This document shows, piece after piece, positions 1 to 10,887 of a DNA stretch of 21,424 nucleotides (the first letter of the stretch is position 1; each line of letters starts with the position of its first letter). The notes below the pieces were generated by a model. The model had not been told where the DNA came from. It saw nothing but the letters and a program-made list of their open reading frames with translations, and searched no databases. The translations under genes and the position numbers were made by a program. The DNA lies in contig MU657192.1 in NCBI GenBank assembly GCA_026770575.1, positions 177,751 through 199,174 on the forward strand, read 5' to 3'. Origin of the DNA: Pelagophyceae sp. CCMP2097 (lineage: Eukaryota > Sar > Pelagophyceae).

Positions 1-450
1 TGTCCATTCGGCGTTCTGGGTTGTCCATGCGGCTTTCGGCTACAGCGGAACATGCACAAAGGCCCCGCAGAGGGAGCGCCGCGCCAAGGAGGATGCGCGG
101 TTTTCCAGTATACTATCGCCAACTCGCGGGGTACTCGCCAGGCACTCATCGCTAGCGACACGCCAGCTCGCCAGCAACTCGCCGTATCGCTTGTGGTGAG
201 TGCCTTGACTTGCAGAGCGCGCATTGCTTGACATCCTCCCCGTCGTAGACGCATCACGGCTGCCGGTGCATCCTTCGTGCCGTTGGTGCACATCCTCCGA
301 GGCATCCTCTGCGTGCTGCTGCTCGGCGCGGCGATGCCATCCCATGCGACGACGCTGCGCGGCGCCTCCATGCAGGTCGCCGCGCGCCCCGGCGCCACGA
401 CGCGGGGCCTCGACGCGGCCGATCGCCACGTGCTCAGCGACATCACGAAC

Positions 451-3400
451 ATGGGAGGCGACAAGCGCAAGCAGAACGCGGGCCCCCGAGGCCCACGCGC
501 GCCGCCGCAGCCGATCGAGAAGCTCCGCAGCGCGCTGGCCCTCTGGGCGACGGAGCAAGTCATGGTCGCGAAGCCCATCTCGCAGAAGGACGCCGGCGCC
601 AAGTTCGGCATCTCGAAGGGCGCCGTCAACACCATGGCCAAGAAGCTCGTGAAGGGCCCGCTCGCGGACACGCTCGCGCAGATCGAGGCCATCGAGTGGT
701 CGCCCGTCGGGTGCCCCAACATGCTCGCGCGCGAGTACCTCACCAAGGACGAAAAGGAAATCTTCGCCGAGATGATCAGGCAGCGGGCCTCCATGGGCTT
801 CCCGTTGGACGTGGATATGCTATCGGCGACCTTCCTGGAGACGCTCCGAGCCATGGGCCGGGACGCGGACTCGTACACCGGTCGGCCCGCCGTATGCTCT
901 CGGAACTTCGTGGAGAAGTTCCTCGTGGATTACGGCCTCGGCAAGTACAAGACCTCGGTCATCGACCCGAAACGTGCGAAGCAGGCGACCCACGAGGTCC
1001 GCGAGGCGTGGTTCGACCTGAACGACCATGTTGTGGAGCGCGCCTTCCAGAGCGGCCAGACGACCTGGGCCAAGCCGGAGCTAGTGAGTCTTTTGGGGGG
1101 AATAGGGCACCCGAGTCCCGTCGTCGTCTTTTGTTAAAGTCGCATTTGAGACGACGATGTCGGTTGTGCACTAGGTGCCCGCGACGCACAAGTACAATAT
1201 GGACGAGGCGGCGCACGACCCGACCGCTGGGCGGGTGAAAGTGGTTGGCGAAAAGGAAGCGCGGAAGAGCACTGGCCGCGCGTCGTCCAACATTGGACCC
1301 AAGACGCAAAATAAGCAGAGTCGCCACTGGGAGCGCGGCGACGGCGACAAGGCGGGGTTCCACATGATCGACGTCGCCACGACGTGCTCCAACGGTAGAT
1401 CGGTTCCGAGCATGCTTGTCATGAGCTGCCCCGGCGTCGAGGCGCCGAGCATGCGCGCCGCTCTGCTGGAGCACATCGTCCGGCGGGCCATGACCGACGA
1501 GGAACGCGCGTCGCCGTTCTTCAAGAATGGCTGGTTCAACGCGGAGTGCATCGACGTGAGTCCTTGCGGGGGCCCCGGGCCCAGGCCACCGATGCGTGTT
1601 TCGAGGAAACGTCAAATGTTAAGTGCACAGGTCCGCGTGACGACCAACGGCTCCATGACGCGCTTGCTCTTCCCGCGCTGGTGCGAGCACTTTGTGCGCA
1701 ACCTTCAACCTGGGCAGGGCAAGGGTGGCGAAGCAGTCTTCCTCTACCTCGACGGCCACACGAGCCGCTGGACGTACGCTGGGCTCGAGTACCTCGCCGC
1801 GCACAACGTCATCGTGATCTGCGTGCCGTCGCACACGACGATCTGGTCGCAGCCGAACGACGCGGGCCAGAACGCCGCGTTCAAGGCGTACTTTGCCAAG
1901 ACCTGCCGCGCCTGGCGCAGTGGCCACGACGGCTTCTCGGCGCACCTGCTCAGCGTCATGACCCGCGGCGACTTCAACGAGATTTTTGTCAAGGCGCAGA
2001 TTGGCTTTCGTGCGGAGCAGGCGGAGATGCTGCGCGCGACTGGGACGAACTACGTGAAGCAAGGCTGGTCCAACGTCGGCCTGGAGCCGTACAACCGGTA
2101 CTCCCTCTTCTGGGAAGAGGCTATCAACGGCCTCGGATCTGGCAGCCTCGGCCCGGCGCGTGGGCCCGCCGGCGCCGGCTGCGCGCAACGGCCGGCGCTG
2201 CCGACGCCTGCCGAGATCGTTTTCGACGTCGCCACCGTGGAACTCACCGTGCTGAACCTCACCGAGACGCTGGTGCTGGCCGCGACGCGCGGCGCTGACG
2301 AGGAGACCGGCGCCGCCGCTGTTCGTCTCATTAAAAATGCGGTGCGGCGGTGGCAGGAGTCGCCCGGCTCTTCGAGGGAGCCGAGCTCAATCAACGAGCA
2401 GGAGGCCGCCGCGTTCAAGTGCGCGCCGCCGACGCGCCGAGGCGGCGCCGGCGACTCGGAGTCCGCGAGGCTGCTCGACACGCTGGCGCGCGGCAAACTG
2501 GAGTCGGCGCCGACAGGGGCCTCGTTCAACGTCACCGACGCCACGCCGACGCTGGCCGACGGAGACTGCACGGGCCTCACCGCCGCCGACCAGCGCGCCG
2601 GCGCCGCGCGCGCGACGATGGTACGACGCGGGGAGACGTTCACGCTCCTCTACGACGACGCGGCGTACAAGCTCGCGGCGCTGCCGCTCGCGGCCGTGCT
2701 CGCCGGCGTCGGAACGCGCTTCGTCGTCAAGGGGGCGGCCGAGGCCTTGCGCGACGCGGCGCTCGACTCGGCGAAGATGGCTCGCCGCTGCCACAAACGC
2801 GTCGAGAATCAAGTCCGCGAGGCGCTGGAGAGCGACCTCCGGCGCGAGGCCGAGGCTCGCGTGCTCGGAGAGCAGCGAGTGCTCGCGGCTTCGATGAACA
2901 TCTCGGAGGCGCAGCTCGAGGTCCTCCGGGCCGCGCTCGTCACGCCGCGCACCGTCGAGATTGGCGATCACTTGGTCGCGCTCGTCCCCGCGTCGCGGGC
3001 CTTAGTGGTGCGCAAAGTCGTATTCGAAGTCATTCGCCGGCCGCTGGAGGAGTCCGGCCAGCAGCTGCGCGCCGCCTCTACGGCGGGAAGACGTAAGCGT
3101 GCGAAGCGCGGCTGCCCCAACACGTCGCTCGGCGGAGACGCGACACTGATCATGGCGGAGCTGTACGCACAAGAGCAGGCCGAAGCCGCGGAGCTCGCAG
3201 AGAAGGCGTCGAAGCGCGCCAAGAAGGCCACCGCGCGCGGCGACAAGAAGGCCATCGACTTGTGCGCCGCGCTCGGCGACTTGATTGAGAAAGGCTACGA
3301 CATCGCGGCCCTAACCCTCCCGAAGGTCAAGGCTCTGCTGGAGTGGCGCGGCGTGGCCGTGCCGGTGCCATGGAGCAACACCACCAAGCCCACCGGCATC

Positions 3401-3559
3401 GCCGCCTGGGCGGCCGGCGCTTTCAACGAAGGCGTCTTGCTGGCCCAGCACAAGGCCATGCTTCCAGTGCTCGCCCAGGAGGACGACGACGAGCTGATGA
3501 GCGAGGGGGAGCAGGACATGAGCGACGACGACGGGGACGTCTACACCACGCTTAACTGA
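451..3559 (+). CDS. pogo/CENP-B-type DDE transposase, three exons
   Basis: Likely transposase that would bind transposon ends and cut and join DNA in the nucleus. Exons are 451-1083, 1175-1555 and 1631-3559, giving about 980 residues. The first exon has a psq-like helix-turn-helix (around QKDAGAKFGISKGAVNTMAKK, read from about 583) and then a CENP-B-type DNA-binding region (about 730-940). The catalytic core has D in YNMDEA (1202), D in LYLDGHTSRW (1751) and D in SQPNDAGQN (1859), with 35 residues between the last two, as in the DDE_1 family. A long C-terminal extension carries a basic AEKASKRAKKATAR stretch, a possible SAP-like LTLPKVKALLEWRGV segment and an acidic tail. An in-frame ATG at 277 would add a hydrophobic leader that makes little sense for a transposase, so 451 was chosen. 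The frame is intact, in contrast to the viral genes next door. Confidence 0.8.
1084..1174 (+). other. intron 1 of the transposase gene
   Basis: A 91-nt phase-0 intron with a GTGAGT donor at 1084 and a TGCACTAG acceptor ending at 1174. The reading frame of exon 1 runs into a stop within it. After removal, exon 1 joins in frame to VPATHKYNMDEA, which brings the DNA-binding part and the first catalytic Asp into one protein. Confidence 0.75.
1556..1630 (+). other. intron 2 of the transposase gene
   Basis: A 75-nt phase-0 intron with a GTGAGT donor at 1556 and a TGCACAG acceptor ending at 1630. Its length is a multiple of three and it has no in-frame stop, so the open frame runs through it. The proline/glycine/arginine-rich peptide it would encode interrupts the DDE domain between AECID and VRVTTNGSMT, and the strong splice sites argue that it is removed. 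Confidence 0.65.
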
Positions 3560-3630
3560 TGCACAATCGACACTATAGTGCTTCACCTTGGCTCCTCCCA
3601 AGATCCTGCGCGGGCCTTTTTCCGCGACTG

Positions 3631-3855
3631 TCGAGGGCGGCCAACGGAGCGATGCCCCTCCCTCAGCGCCGCTCCGCGGCCCCGGGCAGACGCAGATGCG
3701 AGGCCCCACCGCGCCCTTGCTTGCCTCGCGTCTCCGCTGCTGTCGGGGGCGGCCAACCTCGGAGCGATGCCCCCCCTCCGCGCGCCGCGGCCCCGGGCCG
3801 ACGCGCATGCGTGCGCCCACCGCGCCCCCGCTTGCCTCGCGTCAGTTCGGCTGAG
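3631..3855. repeat. GC-rich tandem repeat, two copies of about 112 bp
   Basis: Two diverged copies start at 3631 and 3743, both opening with TCG(A/G)GGGCGGCCAAC and continuing through GAGCGATGCCCC, GCGGCCCCGGGC and GACGC(A/G)(C/G)ATGCG blocks. Short frames through it are rich in Arg, Ala and Pro and look like GC-driven shadows. It sits between the transposase stop and the MITE-like end, as subterminal repeats of a transposon could. Confidence 0.6.
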
Positions 3856-3872
3856 TCCTGGCTGGCAACCGG

Positions 3873-3967
3873 CCAATGAGAGGGCTCTAATTGCTTCCCC
3901 CGAAAAATTCGAGAATTCAATTGGGGACCTTCCGACAATCCCGAATCCAATAGGGGCAAGGACTTCC
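3873..3967 (+). mobile_element. MITE-family right terminus (partial copy)
   Basis: GGCCAATGAGAGGGCT at the left of this stretch matches the interior of the MITE copies (best in the 17948 copy read on its minus strand). CCGAATCCAATAGGGGCAAGGACTTCC at the right end matches their terminus. The middle is shortened and diverged, and the left half with its own terminal repeat is absent. The TA at 3968-3969 directly follows. Either this is a truncated MITE or, as I prefer, the right end of the longer element carrying the transposase. Confidence 0.6.
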
Positions 3968-3968
3968 T

Positions 3969-6369
3969 ATGGAGTTGATTGAACGAATTGAAATGCGAAA
4001 CATTGCGTAATTGTCCAGTATTACACGAAATCAATATAAAGAATATTTTCAACAATGTAATGCTGATAAGAAAACGAAACTACTCGATAAATATTTAAAA
4101 ACACAATATACTATTTTACAAAAAAATTGTAAGACCAACCGAAAAACGAAAGGTGATACAAAACGAATTTATTCATATTCTCAAAACACACCAGTCGGGG
4201 TGTCAGGTGGGCGATTGTTCTCAGGTGGATCTATTCGAGGGCTAACCTGTATTTACCGAAGTCTTTTATTGCGAGACACAACAACTGATATAGATATGTG
4301 TAACGCACATCCAATCTTTCTACGGTATATTTGTAAAAAAACACAACATAACATGTCCACAACTGGAATATTACATCAACAATCGTGACAAGTGTCTTTC
4401 GAAGTCTAATTATCGAACAGAAGGGAAAACCGCATATTTAATCGCAAAAAAATGGACAAAACAACCAGAAAAGTGGGTGTGTCTGACCATTTCAAAAGTT
4501 ATGATAAAGAGATGAAAGCGATTCAGAAAGAACTGGTTAAAATAGAAAATTACAAGGACCTTTTCGATACAATCCCTGACTATAAGAAGGTAGACAACTA
4601 CAATGGATGCGCCGTGAATCGCATTCTATGTTATTATGAAAATATCATTTTGCAACACATGATTCACATCCTAAACCCCAAAAATATAGAAATTGCTGTG
4701 TTATGCTTCGATGGAATTCTTTTTAATGGGAATAAATACGATGATCTGCAATTTTTAGATGAGGTTGAAAAACATATATTGACGATGATGCCCGATCTAA
4801 ATATGAAACTGGCATATAAAGAACACAACACAATGCTTTCGATCCCCGACGACTTCGATGAAAATAATATTCAAATTGATTATGCGCGAGAATTTGTTCA
4901 GTCCGATTTAGAAGCAACTGAAAAAATTTTTAAATTATATCCACATTGGAAATTCTGCCAAGGAAGTCTTTAGGTATTCGATACGGGGATTTGGACTATA
5001 GACGATTCCACTATGCGCAAGATAATAAGCGGATATTCAAATGTGTTATGGAAAATTGTCTATAACAAAGAAAATGAATGATTCGAGGCGTACAAAGGGA
5101 AATCGTATGAAAACACCTCCGATCTAAAAATTAAAATACTCATTAAATTGCCATCATTATGTGCTGACAATGACTGGATTAAACGAACTGAAAACTCATC
5201 GCTCGGTTATTTATTATTTAAAAATGGCTATAAAGACTTTAAACAATCACTTTACTACAAATTTCCGGAACATCCTTATAATCCGGAAATTGTATTTACT
5301 TTTACAATTCCTCATGATTTCGAAAGTGAAACTGATGGGGGTCAATACCGGGAGTCTATAAAAAAACGACTCTTTTATGAACCGCTTGGCAGAGATGTCG
5401 GTGATTGGTTCATATATCAGTTAAGTAAAGCAGTCTCGGGTTCTGTTATGAAAAAATTTATGTTTGCTTTGGGTTTCGGTAATACCGGGAAATCCACACT
5501 ATCCCGTGCCCTTCTTATGAGTCTTGGTGGATATGCAGACAGTTTTAATGCCAACAACCTCGCATACAAACAAAGCAGTCAAGACATGGCTCAACAGAAT
5601 CGATGGATTATGTTGAAAAAGAATCGATAAATTATCATAAGTAATGAAATTAACTCAGTCACTGCTCTCAATGGTAATGCAATCAAAAGTTTATCTTCTG
5701 GTGGTGATAGTTTAGAAGGTAGAAACCATTGTAAAGCGGAATGTACATTCGAATTGGAATTTCTCGCGCTTATATGTGCGAACGACCTGCCGAAAATATC
5801 CCCAATGGACGACGCACTAGACAACCGCATCCGTGTATTTTCTTATACAAAAACCTACGTTGAAACTCCGACGAATGAAGAGTTTGAATTAAAAGGTGAT
5901 CCAAATGCAAATAGCGAAATCGATACGATTGAATTCCAGAAGACTTTTGTCCGTATGCTCATATATCAGTATATGGATGGGATAGAGACTCACAAATTTG
6001 ATGAAGATCCGCAAGGTGTCGTAAAAGCTAAGAGCGACTGGATTGGAAAAGACATATCAATTTTAACAATTTTTTTTATAAATATAATGAACTAACGGGG
6101 AATGTTTTTGATTTTGTAACCTCTCTTGATATTGATGGTTGGTTGATAACTATGAAAACAGGAATATCTCTCCGACGTTTCGAGATGGATTTTAAAAATA
6201 TGTATTAATAAATAAAATTGATGAGATCGATAAAATCGAGAAATTCATATATGGAAAGACAAAAACGGTATGGACGGGAATTAAATTGATTGAAAGCACA
6301 GAAACCACAGGCGCGTGTGATATTGAAGATGATTCTGCTCAATATAAATTGAATTACAGAAAGTATTGA
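3969..6369 (+). pseudogene. primase-superfamily 3 helicase (D5-like), broken
   Basis: Replication protein that would prime and unwind viral DNA. The N-terminal part has primase-like motifs: GGRLFSGGSIRG, DIDMCNAHP (about 4293) and later YYENIIL and LCFDGILFNG (about 4700). The helicase part has a Walker A GFGNTGKST (about 5476), a Walker-B-region IIISNE just after a stop, and a sensor/motif C block LICANDLPKISPMDDALDNR (about 5770). Breaks: TAA at 4008, a frameshift near 4340 with return near 4450-4490, TAG at 4971, TGA at 5079, TAA at 5628, a frameshift near 6060-6095 and TAA at 6206. The first codon available (3969) overlaps the TA of the transposon junction, so the true N-terminus may have been cut off by that insertion. 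About 800 codons in total, within the range of PLV and NCLDV homologues. Confidence 0.85.
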
Positions 6370-6434
6370 AATAATTCATATCGATATAAAACGTATTAAG
6401 ATGTAATAATTATATACGTATAAGTAACCAGAAT

Positions 6435-6816
6435 TTGTTGGATAAATTATATAAGCAATTGCGAGAATTCATAAAGCAAGAAACTACATGCGATGCTATT
6501 GCCGACATCGTAAGCACAAATCGCCCGTTAGTGATAGATCAACGGTTTTTAAACCAGAATGTTTTAACAAACGAACATCTCCCTAACAAAAGCTTATGTT
6601 CGGGTGCAATAACAATTTTGATAGTTCAAATGGTTACTTTATACTTGGATCTGTGTGTATAAACAGAGTATTGCGTGAAGATCAAACCAACAATACGGAA
6701 GTTTTCAATGTCTTTCAAAAAGAATGTATATGTTGTATAAAAAAAAAGAATGTAACAACAAAATTTTACAAACTTACAGTAGAAACATTTTGTGTAAAGA
6801 TTAAAAAAAATTGATG
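6435..6816 (+). pseudogene. unknown viral ORF with cysteine pattern, broken
   Basis: Two overlapping frames (6435-6662 and 6596-6814) appear to be one gene with a frameshift near 6600. The first is helical and acidic/basic (LDKLYKQLREFIKQETTCD). The second has C-x(n)-GSVCINRVL followed by ECICCIKKK, a spacing reminiscent of small zinc-ribbon segments of giant-virus proteins. Reading may continue in a third frame to about 6870 (DEICKLKIYKNAPYS). I do not recognise the protein. It lies between the helicase and the integrase on the same strand. Confidence 0.4.
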
Positions 6817-7033
6817 AGATTTGCAAACTGAAAATTTATAAAAATGCACCATATTCAAGAAAAGAATGAAGCAAATTAATTCCTCGCAATGTTCAACGGT
6901 TCGTGTAAAAAATGGTTTAGTACAACGAAGAACTTAAATAAAAACAACGATTTTCTTGGTTCTAATTTTTATAAATGTTAAAAAATTGAAACACAAACAC
7001 GGTATAAATCTGAATTATTATAATACATTAATT

Positions 7034-8144
7034 ATGACGTACCAAATTCAATTCGATTCCGGATTAATATATAATTCCCGAGAACAATCAATTATATCAG
7101 AAACTTAATCGCATATTCGCGGGAGTAAATGAAAATAAAATAAAGCAATCCACTCTTGAAAAGAACGGTCTATCTAATTTTTAGAGAAACCCGAAGTCGT
7201 CGAAATTCTCAGAAAATGACTGGACGGGTTATAAAAGGAAAAAACAGAAGAAAAAAAAACAAAAGTATACCTGTCTGTTTTTTTTTCAAAAAAACATGAT
7301 TTGATCGATTTTATTACGATTTATTATGAAAAATTTAAACACTCAAAAAAGTTATTTAAATTGCCTCGTTGATAAAGCAAATCGGGAAACATAACAGAAT
7401 TTTCCTCAGATCAACTTGTTCATGAAATTTTTGAAAATTAAAAATAAAATAATTTAATACTATTTAAATCAGTGTTATCAAGTTATTTAACCGAGATCAA
7501 ATGGGGATAAAGAGTATTCTAAATTAACATAAAGTTTATCTGTATTATTTATTGAAATGAATGAATAAAATATCATCAAACAAGCTAATAAGGTAAATGA
7601 TCCTTTCGTCATTACAATTAACGAAATTAAGTCGATTGCATTTAAATTTTCAATGATTTCATTGAACATGGGGAAGTCTCCTGAGTTTGATTGAAATTCA
7701 CACAGGGAAATAATTGATGCTGCCCTCCTAGTGTCGATTTACGCATCATTTGGTTTTAGGGATGACTTGTCCATGATTCACCTTAACCCGGTTAAAATTG
7801 ACGATAAAATGAATTATCACAATTTAAACGAAAACATTTTGGTTCTTCAAACAAATAAAACATATTTACACATATGGATCAATTGAATTCACCCCAAAAG
7901 AATTATGCCATTCTTTATTGAAATGTTCAATTGAATTTTATTCATGAAAATATTAATTTAATTCAGGTGAAACTGGACGACAAAATCAACACGTCACAAA
8001 AATAATGCGATCAATGATATTCGAAAAGCTTATGTATCAGTTGCAAATTAACACGGACCTGAATATTAACGATTTCTCGCACGGAATATGAAGCATTCTG
8101 TACGAACATCACAAATGTGTTATCGGCGAAAAGATTCAGTGTAA
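7034..8144 (+). pseudogene. tyrosine recombinase (integrase), heavily broken
   Basis: Would catalyse integration of the provirus. The gene is recognisable only by joining short frames. A possible N-terminal domain starts at ATG 7034 (MTYQIQFDSGLIY). A helical segment (INEIKSIAFKFSMISLN) is near 7615. A core segment holds LLVSIYASFGFRDDL (about 7722) with the expected first catalytic Arg, then NILVLQTNKT and TYGSIEFTPKEL (about 7875). The C-terminal part has NDIRKAYVSVAN (about 8012) and RNMKHSVRTSQMCYRRKD (about 8083), matching the Arg, the His in M-x-HS and the nucleophilic Tyr of YR recombinases of algal and giant viruses and PLVs. Stops and frameshifts occur at least every 50 codons or so, more than in the capsid gene. 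The outer limits are uncertain. Confidence 0.65.
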
Positions 8145-8410
8145 ATTTAACACAGTGATACGTCCGCTGTATAAATAATTTCATTTAAATTATCAAAATT
8201 ACATTCTTGAAGGTATTAAAAATTGCAATGTATACTTTCAATTCCGTATCTCCGTCCAAAATTGGTAAATCTATACATTGGTAATTGGTTTGAATTAAGT
8301 TTTTTTGAAACTTTGACTTGTCTTACAACTTGACATAATATCGTTTGAATAACAATTTTAATATTAAAGACACTATGCATTGTTTTTTCTAAAATATATA
8401 ATCATTCTAT

Positions 8411-9016
8411 TTAAAAATTATCAATTGTATGCAGATCCTTTTTTTTTTGAGAGCGACGTAATTGGATGTTTCGTTCAGACGCGGAACAAGAGATCCAATT
8501 GAGATTGGATCCGTTCCAGTCGAAAACTTATATATTTTTGTTTTGAATGCATTAAAATTCAAACCATATTTTAACGAATTTTTGACTCCGTAGTATGTAT
8601 TAGATCCGCTATTGAAAACGAAACTTTGTTCGATCCCTGTATTCTTACGTGAGACATCACTGACAATAGAGCCAGCAATTGAGTGCCCCGCGAGGAACAG
8701 TGTTTCATTCCCGAGGTAACCGCGCACTTTATGAATTTTTTTTCTCCGCCTGTATGAATCTTGCGTTAAACCGTTGTGTGTTAGTGTTAATACTCACATC
8801 AGCGACTATATCAGAAGCGTTGCGAATATCTGTCCCAAGAAAAACGAGGTAGTTGTTTTGTTGTTGCATTATTTGTGTATAATTTACTTTTCTGTCTGAA
8901 AATTCGCGATTTTTCGTAAATCCAAGTGGCGTTTGATTCGTGTAAACGGACTTTGATAACCTTGCAGCAGTCTGCACTTTCAAATCTTTGTAAATCTCAT
9001 TATATTTATAATCCAT
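8411..9016 (-). pseudogene. class 3 (fungal-type) lipase, broken
   Basis: An alpha/beta-hydrolase of the lipase_3 family, a known accessory gene of PLVs, possibly acting on host membranes during entry or exit. From 9016 downwards it shows an oxyanion-region block NYLVFLGTDIRNASDIVADV, the nucleophile elbow GHSIAG (Ser codon 8680-8682), and a putative acid in STGTDPISIGS. In the frame after the second break, a short LHTIDNF end supplies the His. Two frameshifts are visible, both at A runs (T on the + strand): one near 8735-8745 before the elbow and one near 8440-8450 before the His. About 200 codons. It is on the opposite strand from its neighbours. Confidence 0.75.
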
Positions 9017-9074
9017 AATAATAAATGTAGAAATATATACTAAATCAAAATGAAATTTTCTGATTTAGAATATA

Positions 9075-9265
9075 GGAAGTTGCGTCCCCTATTGGATTCT
9101 GCTCCCTATTGGATTCGGAATGGCCTTTGAGAGGGCTTAAAAATGCAATTTGTTCAGAAAAATAACATTTTTGCACCAATCCAAGAGTTTAAAAAGTGAG
9201 AAAAAGTTCAGAAGAAAGTTAGAATCCAAAAGGGGATCCTGAATCCAATAGGGGAAAGGACTTCC
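9075..9265 (+). mobile_element. MITE copy 1, 191 bp, TA-flanked
   Basis: A short non-autonomous element with imperfect terminal inverted repeats of about 26 bp (GGAAGT...CCCCTATTGGATTC at the left; the complement of GAATCCAATAGGGG...ACTTCC at the right). It is flanked by TA at 9073-9074 and 9266-9267. A second internal CCCTATTGGATTCGG follows the left repeat. It has no coding capacity. It lies between the 5' ends of the lipase and the fibre-like genes, where it could disturb their promoters. Confidence 0.85.
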
Positions 9266-9361
9266 TACTTAAAACATAGCAATAAATAATCGAACCATAA
9301 CGGCCATCGACCAAGATGGTGATGAAATATCAAAAGATTTTTCTTATGACTTTCGAAGTCC

Positions 9362-9791
9362 TTGAATATATTTAATATTAAAATAATTTCAGTCGATTAT
9401 GATAATTGTCTTAAAATTGATGAGCAAGTAAATTTGGGTTTGACTGATGTGCCTTATACAAAATTAACAAGGACAGCGAACTTGATCAACTCATCACTGA
9501 GGAGGCGACTGCACGCGAAATTTCGAATATTTAAAAAACGAAGAGATTGAAGCACTTAGAGTCGTAGATTCAGAGACTATCGCTTTAATTGTTGCCGAAA
9601 CTACGAGTTCTATATCCGTAGAGATTGGTCTAGAGGCGAGCGATGTTGCAATCGCCGTGTCTCTGGTCGCAATTGCAGGTCAAATTCTAGCTTTACAAAA
9701 CAAGAAAGACCAAAACAAAACAAAAAAAAGAGACAAAGCACCCTCTATACCTTGCATCTACTTCCAACAAATTTGGTTTCAAATTTCATAA
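9362..9791 (+). pseudogene. N-terminal segment of fibre-like protein, broken
   Basis: Three frames in succession read as one protein: VDYDNCLKIDEQVNLGLTDV, then SELDQLITEEATAREISNI, then NEEIEALRVVDSETIAL running to a stop at 9789. The last contains a helical, Ala/Val/Ile-rich stretch (ASDVAIAVSLVAIAGQILAL) followed by a Lys-rich run (KKDQNKTKKRDK), consistent with a coiled coil or membrane-associated N-terminus. Its function is unknown. The link to the fibre repeats downstream is inferred from strand and contiguity. Confidence 0.45.
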
Positions 9792-10887
9792 ACATTCTTT
9801 AAAAATCAATAATTCTAATGAATATGAAGTTAAGTTCCCTCACCACAAAAGTACGGAATATTCAGCAGGAAAAGGATTAACATTAGACGGTAATGTTTTC
9901 ACAAATTCAACACCAAATATCGAAGTTTCTCTAACAACAAGTTGTCTTAATAATTCTATTCAAATCGATGGAAATTATCCAACCTACAACATTACTGGAA
10001 CTGACACACAATATACAAGTTTTAAACGGCATAACGTTATTTGAAAATAAATTGTCATTAATGCCTTTACAATCAAAAAAAGATCCAACCATGTGTCTGG
10101 TAAAATATGTCTTGCAACAGAATTTATTGTTTTCTACGCCTTGTTACACGGGTGGCTCGAACGTAACGATCGGCGCAATCTCGAACAAAATTAATTCATT
10201 AAACACTTTATATACAGGTTTTTCGGGAGTTTCTTTGACAGGTACAAATTCCACATGCGACTTCGATAATACTTTGATTATTAAAGATTCAAAATTGTCT
10301 GTACCGAATGAGACTCCATTTCAAAAATTACAACGTGTCAAACCGCCTATTATGAATTACTCTGCAAGCAACTTTATACCAGGCTCAAATATATTAAGCC
10401 ACGTGAATGGAATCGATGCGATAATCACTTGAAATGTTTTAAAAACTAATCATCAAGGTAAATATAGTGGCGTGGTTGATGTCATTCAAGGATTTCAAAC
10501 CGATTCAACCTTTTTCCCACCTCTTCCTCAACGTTTCTGCATGTTTTTATGAATAAGATGTACGTCCAGTGACATTTTAAAACAACGGCGAATTTTGACG
10601 AACGCCACCGGTTCTGGAATGTTCTGTGGTCACGATACTCAGAAAAAGGGTTAAAATACACCCAATACAACTGACGGCGATCCTCTTGAATTTTGTATTA
10701 TGGCAATGACAAATATATTGGATGTTGATATACCAAATAATGTTTTCAGTCAAAATATAGCAAGAGGTACTATTCTCCGACATTTAGTGCCAGCCACAGG
10801 AAGAACTCGGATGGGAATAAACACTAACAGTTCAGTTCCAAGTGATTTTGAATTTTCAAACTGCTTTCATTCCCTGATACATTAACG
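9757..10887 (+). pseudogene. fibre-like region: shaft segment plus repeat unit 1
   Basis: A frame from about 9757 carries YSAGKGLTLDGNVFTNSTP, a motif typical of viral and phage fibre shafts. After a frameshift near 10000-10030 it continues through GITLFENKLSL, then KDSKLSVPNETPFQKLQRV, KPPIMNYSASNF and VIQGFQTDSTFF. These blocks recur in units 2 and 3. The second half (10685-10884), in another frame, has DPLEFCIMAMTN...DVDIPNN...NIARGTIL, again matching the later units. Stops at 10030, 10430 and 10550 and several frameshifts break it. Probably part of a receptor-binding or spike protein. No enzyme motif was seen. Confidence 0.55.

Larger units (their letters stand above)
1..3967 (+). mobile_element. 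GC-rich pogo-like DNA transposon, right part
   Basis: This GC-rich block holds a single large pogo-type transposase gene and ends, at 3967, in a sequence matching the terminus of the MITE family found at 9075, 11960 and 17948, followed by the dinucleotide TA (3968-3969). Pogo/Tc1/mariner elements insert at TA and duplicate it, so a transposon ending here is consistent. The left end is not in the window, so neither the full element length nor the matching left TA can be checked. Bases 1-276 hold no gene I can support. The alternative is that block 1 is ordinary host chromosome with an old transposase gene that happens to adjoin a truncated MITE. Confidence 0.45.

Noticed and set aside
277..450. 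Extension of the transposase to the ATG at 277
   Set aside because: It would give a hydrophobic, signal-like leader on a nuclear DNA-binding protein. The ATG at 451 starts a basic, Pro-rich N-terminus more usual for the family. It cannot be excluded without transcripts.
40..558. Minus-strand ORF of 172 codons
   Set aside because: Overlaps the transposase gene's 5' part, is Arg/Ala-rich with no motif, and is a typical shadow of GC-rich coding DNA.
1619..2188. Several long minus- and plus-strand frames within 696-3820
   Set aside because: They are alternative frames of the transposase with biased Arg/Ala composition. Only the frame with HTH and DDE motifs is supported.
3969..6369. Alternative genetic code explaining the in-frame stops
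   Set aside because: All three stop codons interrupt frames, real genes also end with them, and frameshifts occur as well. Reassignment does not explain this.
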